Both the position numbers and the translations under genes were made by a program. Under the pieces are notes generated by a model that was not told where the DNA came from, made no database searches, and saw nothing but the letters and a program-made list of their open reading frames with translations. Below are positions 36,401 through 45,400 of a DNA stretch of 64,000 bases, piece after piece (position 1 is the first letter of the stretch; each line of letters begins with the position of its first letter). This stretch comes from Pelecanus crispus (taxonomy: Eukaryota > Chordata > Aves > Pelecaniformes > Pelecanidae): contig NC_134656.1 in the NCBI RefSeq assembly GCF_030463565.1, forward strand, positions 687,001 through 751,000, given 5' to 3'.

Positions 36401-39400
36401 CCATGGGATTAACCAGAAATCTCAGATTGCTGCCCTACGCCAGCCCGGAGTGTCCCGAGCTGACGAGCCGGCGGTGGTGGTACAACCAGAGGGGATGCAA
36501 CCACGCCTGCGGCGCTGGACAAGCAAGGACGGGGGAAGGCTGCAAGCGAAACCGGGCCTTGGCTCACACCTCGTTGTCAGGGAGGTTCGTGCTGACCCCC
36601 AGGTCCGGAGCGGGGCTGCGGGGCTGCGGGGCTCTGGGCGAGCCTGCAGCCCTCACCGCTGGTCCCGGCTCCCCGCGCCGACCCCCGACGGGACGTGCCC
36701 AGCTTACTGCAGCTCAGCTGCTGTGTGCAGGGCGGGCGGCTGCGGCCGAGGTTTCCTCTCTGGAAAGCTGTCGGCGCGGAGCCCAGACCCGGCGGCGGTG
36801 ACTCCCTCCCGCGGGCTGCGAGCGCTGCCCCGGCCCCCGGCCAGCCCAGAGGCTCTGCCGGGGGGGACCCGGCCCCGGCACCGTGGCCTCACCGCAGACC
36901 CCAGAGGTGCAGCTGAACGTGGGAAAAAGTCGCTGCCCTGTCCCCAGCCCTCGCCAAAGCATCCTCTCCTCGCTGCCAGCCGGTCTCTTACCTGCCTGGG
37001 GCGCGAGGGTGACGTTCAGCAGGTCCTTCGTGCCGCACTGGGGCCCCACGGTGCCGTTGTAGCTGGCGGTTCGAGCGCACAGCACGAGCCTGCAGACCCG
37101 CTCCGTCTCCGTGTTGTTGTGGATGACGGCGAAGACGTCGAAGTCGCAGCCGTTGTTTGCGCCCTCCGACAGCTTGATCTTGAGGTGCAGCCCCTCGTCC
37201 TCCTCTCTGAGAGAGATCTTCTCGTGCTCTGCCTTCGCAAACACTTCTCTCTCCTTTTCAGACCCTGCGGTGCATGGAAAACCGTGGTTCCCAAGGGGGT
37301 ACGGGGAGGGCATGGTCCGGGCTGCTTTGCCCTGATCCCTGGAGCCCTCCTAGCGCAGCTGCTGCATTAATCGTTCCCCCCATTTCCCAACAGCCACCCC
37401 AACCCCATGGCATCTCTGCCCCCGCTGCCGCCCCGTACCCTCCGGGTACTTGTAGGTGTTGGTGATGTCCTCCCTGCTGTCCCTGCCCACGCTCTTGGTG
37501 CTGATTTTCTTCCCCACGACCGAGGAGTGGGTGCTCTTCTTCTCCAGCCCGTCACGCTGCACCACCCAGTACACCACGTCGGCGTTCACCTCCGCGAAGA
37601 TGAAGGGGATGTCGTACTTCAGCTGCAGGTCACCCTCCTTGATGGCTTTGACGGGGGCCGGCCCGCAGCAGAAAACCCCTGCAGAGAGCAGAGCCGCCGT
37701 CACCGCCCGAGGTTTGGCCACCGCCGGGGCAAGGGGCAGTCGTGGCAGAGGGAGACCCTGCCGTGCCGGCAGCACGGGGGGACAGAGCACCCGCGCTGTG
37801 CATGCCGTACCTTCACTCTTCTCCTGGGGCGTCGGGTCCAGCGCCTGCCACCCATCGTAGCCGGGTGCCAGGTCTGGACGGGCCATCCAGGACTCCACCC
37901 AGCAGTGGAAGTTCCTGCAAGAGAAGCCAGGACGTAGGGGCCTCAGCCTCCCCCAGCGCCCGCCGGGCTCCGGGGAAGGGGCAATCGCTGCCACAGGGGT
38001 GGGCGGGTTGGGGTCCCGCCGTGCCGCTCACCAGATCATGTCCCTGGAGCGCCGGCCCTCCTCGCCCTTCTCGCTGAGGTAGCGGTCGATGACCAGGTTG
38101 CCGTTGGTGTCGTGGGCCGAGTTGTAGTTGGTGACCACCCGGCTGGGGATCCCCAGGCACCGCATGACTGCGGGGAGGCAGAGCAGGGTGAGACGGGGTC
38201 CCGGCACCGGGGCTCCTGGCTCTGCACGGCTCCCGTCCCACGGAGCCCCAGGTTTGCACAGCCCTGGCTCTGCACGGCTCCCGTCCCACGGAGCCCCAGG
38301 TTTGCACAGCCCTGGCTCTGCACGGCTCCCGTCCCACGGAGCCCCAGGTTTGCACAGCCCTGGCTTTGCACGGCTCCCGTCCCACGGAGCCCCAGGTTTG
38401 CACCGCTCCTGCCCTTCCCTTTCCCCCTCAAAGGGGTGCCCAGGGACTGATCCCCAGGACGAGCCGGTTCCTGCAGTTGCCGCAGGCGAGACGGGTGGCA
38501 CACGGCACCGACAGTCTGCCGGGTTTTGATATTGCAGTAGAAAAAAGGCACAAAAGCGGCTGCAAGTGCTTTTGAGGGAGTGCACAGGCAGCAGCACGCT
38601 GCAACCTCTTATTTAATCTCACAGCTGCCTTTTACTGCGAGCAGAGCTCCCTGGGGAACAGGGAGGTAGTTATAACGCTTCAAAGGAAGGCTATAAACTT
38701 CTGTGAGTCGCAGAAAATCCACTTTAGTTTTCTGCTATTTCTCTCCTCTAAAAAGGATCTCGTATATCTGTGATATATAAATGCACATGTGCACTCATAC
38801 GACCCTGCAAGTGCAGCATTCTTCTCGGGGCACTTGCGAGCGTGCAAGCGTGTGTGTGTGCACTTCTCAACAGAAGCAAGCCCGGAATTTTTCTCCTCTT
38901 TTGCCCCAGCCCGACTGCCCTGGTGGCAGTGAAATTAGTTTGATCTCAGTGGATTCATGACTTCACTGCAAACTTGACGTTAAAGCCCCTTTCCTTCTCC
39001 TGCGCCATGCATCCAGCCCCTCCCTCTCTGCCTGGCCGGGGGAGGCAGAGCTAACTGAAAAGCCAGAGCCCTTTTCTGTCTTTTTTTCCCCTCCATTTCC
39101 TGACAAATTACAATAACAGAGCGCTTAATTGCTAAGCAGTGATTGCAGGCTGATTGTAATCAGCCCCAGCGGTTCCCTCCTGCTGCAGCACAGGGAGCGT
39201 GGAGGGCAGGGGCCGGGGTGGGACACGGGGGATACGGGTGACTCCGTCCTGCAGGGAAGGGGAGACGGGAGACGTCTGCTCTCACCGGTACATGCCACGG
39301 CAGCGAAGACCCAGCACTGGCCATACTTGACTGGATGGCACCCAAACTTCTTCCACCTCTTGAGAATATCCACACTCCCGATCCAGGCCATCGGGCTCAT

Positions 39401-42400
39401 CCCATCTTCGTACTTGTTGTCCCACCGCCCCGCCAGCACCCCCTGGTCCTCGTCGTTACAATTTACCTGCGGCAGGGCAAGAGGGGCTGCGATGGATGGG
39501 CGGAGGGGCAGGAGCAGGCTGGGGAGGGAGGCAAAGTGCCTTCCCCCGGCTCACCCGTGCTGTCACCCCCCGTTAGCCATCCCGGAGCCGGGCAAGAGCG
39601 CGCTGGGATGCAGGCGGCCGTGGCGCGAGAGCGCGCCGGGATGCAGGTGGCTGCGGTGCAAGAGCGCGCCGGGATGCAGGCGGCCGCGGTGCAAGAGCAT
39701 GCCGGGATGCACGCATTCATTCTTGCACCGTGGCCGCCTGCGTCCTGGCGAGCTGGGGAGGCACAGGTGGGAGAGCGGGTGGATGGGAGGGCGTCATTGG
39801 GATGCACGAACTGGGATGGATTTTAGAAACAAGTCCTGCCTGGGAGTTGGGCACGATTATCGCCTGCAGCAGCCGGCGAGGAGCGAAGGCTGCTCCTGGG
39901 ATGGTGCAGCCCCACCTCTGCTATTTCTCTCATCTTAAAAGGATCTTATTTGTATATCACATATAAATAAGAGCACCAGCACAATAAATAAGAGCGCCAG
40001 CAGGAAAGGTTGTAAAGGGGATGCGAAACACCTTGGGGAAGGAAACTGGTGTAACTGGGGGGGATGGCAAATGCCACCTCTCTGTCACAGCTGTAGTTGA
40101 GAGCCGTAGCGGGGTGACAGCAGGGGGGTGTTTGTGCCCCAGGGGACATGGGGTGCCTGGGGACACCCTGCCGGGTGCGCTGGCGGCCGGAGCTCCGCAG
40201 GACTCACCATGGCGCTCACCACCCTGCCGATGTACACGGGGTCGTTGCGGCGGGAGCAATCCTGGTTCTGGTCCCTCAGGAATTTGGGGTTTGTGTCCAG
40301 CAGCTTGAGGCAGATGGACAAGATGTCGTCCTCAAACTGGTGCAGAGGGGGGAGAAAAGGCGTGAGGTCCCCTCGGGGCAGGGGGGTTCTCCCACCTCCG
40401 CCCTCCCTCCCGGCTCACCACGATGCCCCTGCAAGCAGAGCTGCCGGGCACACGGGGGTCACGGGCCCCCTCCCCAAGCCAGCACCCACTGAGAGACGTC
40501 CCCCATCAGTGCCACCGTGACAAGGGGCTGCTGCGGCGGCCGGAGGAGGCTCAGCCTGCGAAGCCCAAGGGCGAGCTCCCGCCCTCGCGCCAGGGCCGGA
40601 TCCTGCTTCCTGCAGCTGCTGCTGCACAGGGTTCAGGCAGAGTCCTGACCTCCGGGGAAAACCACCTATTTCCCATCACGGGGTGAGTCACAGCCCTTCC
40701 CCGAATCGAGGAGCGGATCCTGCGGGGGCCACGGGCACCCCCGGCCCCGCCGGGACAGCCCGGAGCTCGGGGAGGGCGGCCGGGCTCCCCCGGCGCTGGG
40801 GGCCCAGCGCAGCCGTGGGGGGCTGCAGCTCGGGGCGCAGGCGCTGCCTTATCGGCGCGGCCAGCACGGCACCAGGGACTGCGTTATCGGGCGCCGGCTC
40901 CCGGCACGGTGTGGCCACCCCGATTAGGAGCGTGCAGCCCCGGGGCCCCCCGGGAGCCGTGCAGGAACGCTCCGCTCCCCTCGCTCTGCCCCAATTTGAA
41001 GTCGGCGCGTTGCCCTCTTGGAAACCAGATGTTTGTTTGTCCTGCAGCTGCGTGGTGGGGCCGGATCCCCCCCGAGGTGCTGGCTGCGATTGGGGCGCAG
41101 GTTTGGGGGGACGCCCGTGGCAGCAGCCCCCATGCCCCGCGCTGCCAGGGCTGCACAGGCTGGGCTCGGGCGGGGGTCCCGGGGCACCGCGCCCGCTCAC
41201 CTGGCCGAAGTTCCAGGGGGTGGGGGTGATGTAGTCGCAGGTGCCCTGGTAGATGAGTCCCTGCTGGGACAGCACGTACTCGCAGCGCTCGTCCTCGTCG
41301 CGGAGGAAAACTCCGTCCTCTGTGGGGAGAGCGAGAGATGGGGACGGGGACGGGGGTCTGCCCCGTGCCCCCCAGCCCCCCGGCCCGGCTCAGGGCTCTC
41401 CCCCTCCCCGGGGACGTGCCAGACAGCGGCTGCGGGTGGGTCTGGTGGGAAAAGAGGCAGCAGGGGCTGGAACTGCTCCCATCTGAAAAAGCTGCTGGAG
41501 AATTTCAACCCAGTTTGATTTCAGCTGATGGGAAAATTTCAGCAGGCTTGTGGTTTTCTTTTCCGTTCTTTCTAGTGTCTCTTTCTTTCCTCCCTTTTGT
41601 TTTATGGAGTCAGGTCTTTTCCCAGGAGGGGAGACCTCCCTGGTGGGAGAAGCGAGCAGTGGGAACCGGGAGCGCTGGCTGAGATTGCAGCTGAAGCCAT
41701 TTTGCTCGCACAGCAGTTATTGCTGGAAAAATTACTATTTACTGGAAATGTTCTCAGAAAAAAACCCAACGCATACATCCCCAGCACCAGCGCTCAGCAC
41801 AGCCCTGGGCAAGCGAGGCTTCCTAAAGCTCCTTATCTCGGCGGAGCCAGCACGGAACATTTGGGATTCAGGAAATCGGCTGTTTCAGCCCAGGCCTGGC
41901 GGGTGAGCTGCGAGCGAGGCAGCACGGGGCTGCTCCTTGGGGCAGAGCAGGGAGGTGGAGAGACGAAAATCCCAGCTTTGTTTGCCCAGTGTCCTTAAGC
42001 CCTGCAGCACCGATCCTCCCTTCTCTGTCCGGCTGCCTGGATTTTACCGGGACAGTGACACCCCTGGGAGCACCCAGGCTCATCCCTGAGCCCGCAGGGA
42101 CAGGGCAGGGGGGGGTGGGCAGGGCTGGGCCAGGTGGGGGCAATTATTAGGGATAATTAATTAGGGATAATTAGGGGCTTTTCCTATGCCTGGCTGGGAG
42201 CTGCTGCTGGGGGTTGCCCAGTGCTTTGCACCAGTGCCGCAGAGGTGAGCTCCTGCGCAGCATTGCATGGTGGGGGCAGCCTGGATGGGGTGTTTGGGGC
42301 GCTGGCAAAGGGGCTGTGTGTGTCCTGGGCTGGGGAATGGTGCTTGCGGCCTCAACCTGCTGTGGGGACCATGTGGAGATGGAAGAAAAGCAGGGATTTC

Positions 42401-45400
42401 TGCTTAGACCTGAGCTCAGGGCAGGGCTTGGGGCACCCAGGGTCTGCAGTGGGGCGAGACCCCCGGGGATGCGCTGTCCCGGCAGAGCTGGGGGATGGCT
42501 CGTGCACCCCGCACCTGGGAAACCCTGGCTGCGGGAAGGTGAAAGCCTCACCTGGGTGCCAGGCATTAAAGAGCAGAACGAAGTCCCCGATGTGGTAGCT
42601 GGTGCCCTGGTAGTCGGTGGAGGCTTCCAGCGTCAGGCTGTAGCGGCCGACGCAGGCGCTGGGCGGGGAGCAGAGCGAGACGCAGAGGGAGTCCCCGTCC
42701 TGCTGCTGGACCACGGCGCTCCAGCCCGACTCGTCCGGGAAGTCGGTCATGGCGAAGTGGGACTTGGTTCCCGATGTCTCGATGGGGCAGGGCCCTGCCA
42801 AGAAGGAACGTGTCAGCTCTCCCGGTGCTCTGGCAGCCCCCCGCCACGGGGGCTGCGCCAAGGGGGCCTGCCCGGCGGTGCTGCCTGCGGCGGCTGCCCA
42901 GGCCTCGGCTCTTGCAGCGCGGGAGCGTTCGCTGTTTGGTTTGTCGGGTACGGGGGCGCGGGGCAGCCCAGCCGTGGGAAGTTCAGGCGTGTCCCTTGCT
43001 CTTTGGGAAGGGGCAGGATGGGGGGGCTCACCCCGTGGGGCCGGGAGAGCGGAGGCAGTGCTCCCACCCCAGGGTCACGTCTCCTCCCCTCGGCTGCACC
43101 CACTCCTGCCTCCGCTCGGAGCCGAGCCGCCAAATCCCCGTGCCCGCGCAGCCCGGTGCTGCCGCAGCGCGTGACCTGGGGGCCCCGGCAGAGCCCGGCT
43201 GCCAACGCCGGAGCCCCCATCACCGGAGCGCTCTCGGCGAGAGCCCCGCTGAGCGCCTGCAGCCTCAGGCGTTGCTGCAAACATCCCACGATTAGCGATT
43301 ACATCAGTGGCCGCGGCACTCGAGCCGAGGACAGCGTGATCCCTGCCGGCCCCTCCGAGCGCCAGGCCGCGTCCAAGCCACCTGCGCCGAGCCAGCTCCA
43401 AACACCGCTCCTCCGGGGAGCGGTGACGCCCAGCCCCGGCCCAGCGCGGCTCCGGAGCGGTGCCCTCGGGCTGGTCCCCTGCCAGCCTTCACCCGCAGCG
43501 TGGGCAGGACACCAGGCGAGTCACCAAAAATACTCATGAACTCATGAGAGTGACACAGTTTCTCCTTTTGGGGAGGCCGGGCTGAGCTAACCCTGCCCTC
43601 TTGGCAAGGGCCAGCCTGGCGCTGCCATGGGGACAGGCGGCCACGGGAGCCTGCCGCCGCCGCCTCCTCCTCCTCCCTGCCTGCACAACCCGAGGCATCC
43701 CCAGGGGCCCCAGGCGCCTGAGCAGGGCTCTTCAAACACGGCTGCTATAAAAATACAGGCTCTACTTTTGCACGGAGCCATTCCTTCTTTCCTGGCAGGG
43801 AGGTGGCACGCGGCCTCGCTGCCTGGGGGGGGGGCAGGTCTGGCAGCCCCCGGCCTGGCCGCACCTCGCCGGCCCCGGTGAGGGTCGTGCCAGGGCGCAC
43901 CTTTGCGAGAGCTGAAGCACCTTTGCCCTTTTCCCGCAAGCTCCGGGGCTGTGCTGCAGCCCGACGGCAGCTGCTGCCAGCCCGGGCCTTTGCCCCAGGG
44001 GGCTGCACGGGGGGCTTTTCGCTTGCAAAACCAGCCTGGGGTCGCCCGGGATGCAGCAAGACTCGTGAAAACCTGGCAGGTTTGAGCGGTGGGCAGGCGG
44101 ACCCCCGCCACAGCTGCCCTGGGAGCAGGGGAGTTGCCGGTTTAGGGTGAAGCTGGGGGGTGCTGAGTTCATGTTTGTCACCCTATGGGAGGATCGGAGT
44201 TTTTTGGGGAAAAAGAGCATTTATGCACTGTAAGGAAACCGGGGTGTAGTTTCACTTTGAGTTCTGGCCTGCTTAACTCAGCAGGATGCTGCAGACCCAA
44301 AATAACTCTTGCCCAAGAGTTTCCTCTCCCTTTGCCCCGAGCTGGCACGGGCTGAGCCCCTGCGTGGTGGCTGCACCCGGCTCTGGCCATGGGACCGATG
44401 TCCCCGTCCCCGCTGCTCCCTGTGGGCTCTTGCCAGGGCTACAGCAACGGCAGGAGAAATCCCCGGCATGGAGCCACAGGGACCTGTCGGAGGCTGCGCC
44501 CGGCTCCCGCGTGCCGGCTCCAGCACCGCTCGGGGCAGGGACAGTGGGGCTGCGCGCTGGGGAGGCTCAGCGGGAACGTTTCCTTTCTCCAGGGGTTGTG
44601 TTTCCTGAGCAAACCCCGCTCCAGGGATGTCTGAGCGATGGGGACAGGGGTGGCTGGGCAAAAAGACCACCGGCAAAAGCGCTGTGAAACCCTCTGGCTG
44701 AAAGGATTCGCTTTCGCTGATGTTTCTTAGAAGGGCAAGAGGCTCAGGCGGGTTCCCTGGCAGCAGCCACAGCACTTCCCGGTGAGCCGGTGGCTCCGGC
44801 GCGGCCCCGAGTCTGGCTCGGCCACGGGCAGGAGGCGGCGGTGGCAGCAGAGGCGTTTTGTTTTATTTATCTCTTCCCTTCAGCTCTCGTTACAGAGCCC
44901 AGTTCCTACCTTTTCTCTTCAACTTGGTATAAAAGCTGTGCACAGCACCAGCCTCTGCCGGGAGGGGATGGGGGGGACCGCGTGAGATGGGGCAGGTGCC
45001 TCGGCGCAGCCCCCGCGTCAGCATGGGGCGAGCCCTGCGGCAGGGCGCAGCTCGCTCGCGGCAGCACTCACCCGTCTCGACGTTGAAGGCGAGTTTGTCC
45101 ACCCCCTCCTCGTAGCCTCTGCCCGAGAAGTAGAGGGTGATGATGAAGGGCTGCCCCCGCCGCACCACCAGCTGCTGGCAGCCCATCTCCGCCGTCCGGT
45201 GCTCCCGGCCGTTGCGCTCGCACTGCAGGTCCCATGTCTTCAGCACCAGATCTGCAAAGGCAGCAGCGCGTACAGCTCTCCCCTCTGCCGCGTGCTCCCG
45301 CGCACGCAGCCCCCGCCTGCGGGCTGGAGGGGATCGCCGTTACCCGCGCCCTGCGCCCGGGCTGTTTGGACCGCGGTGCCGGGGTTTGGCAGCCTCCTCC

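Larger units (their letters stand above)
38168..39285 (-). other. TGM2: TGM2 intron 6
   Basis: A 1.1-kb intron with two distinct parts. The part next to exon 7 holds a 48-bp minisatellite (38221-38412). The rest, about 38560-39166, is AT-richer, not repetitive, and ends in homeodomain-like TTAATTGC motifs and a perfect palindrome. Confidence 0.8.

Noticed and set aside
36294-37370. 358-codon plus-strand ORF
   Set aside because: Antisense to TGM2 exon 10 and intron 10. Low-complexity composition, no homology recognised.
38221-38412. Regularly spaced repeats that could suggest a CRISPR array
   Set aside because: Copies are directly adjacent with no unique spacers, lie in a vertebrate intron, and have no associated genes. 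It is a minisatellite.
42214-43539. 441-codon plus-strand ORF
   Set aside because: It overlaps TGM2 exon 3 on the opposite strand, has Pro/Gly/Ala/Arg-rich composition, and has no domain. A chance open frame in GC-rich DNA.
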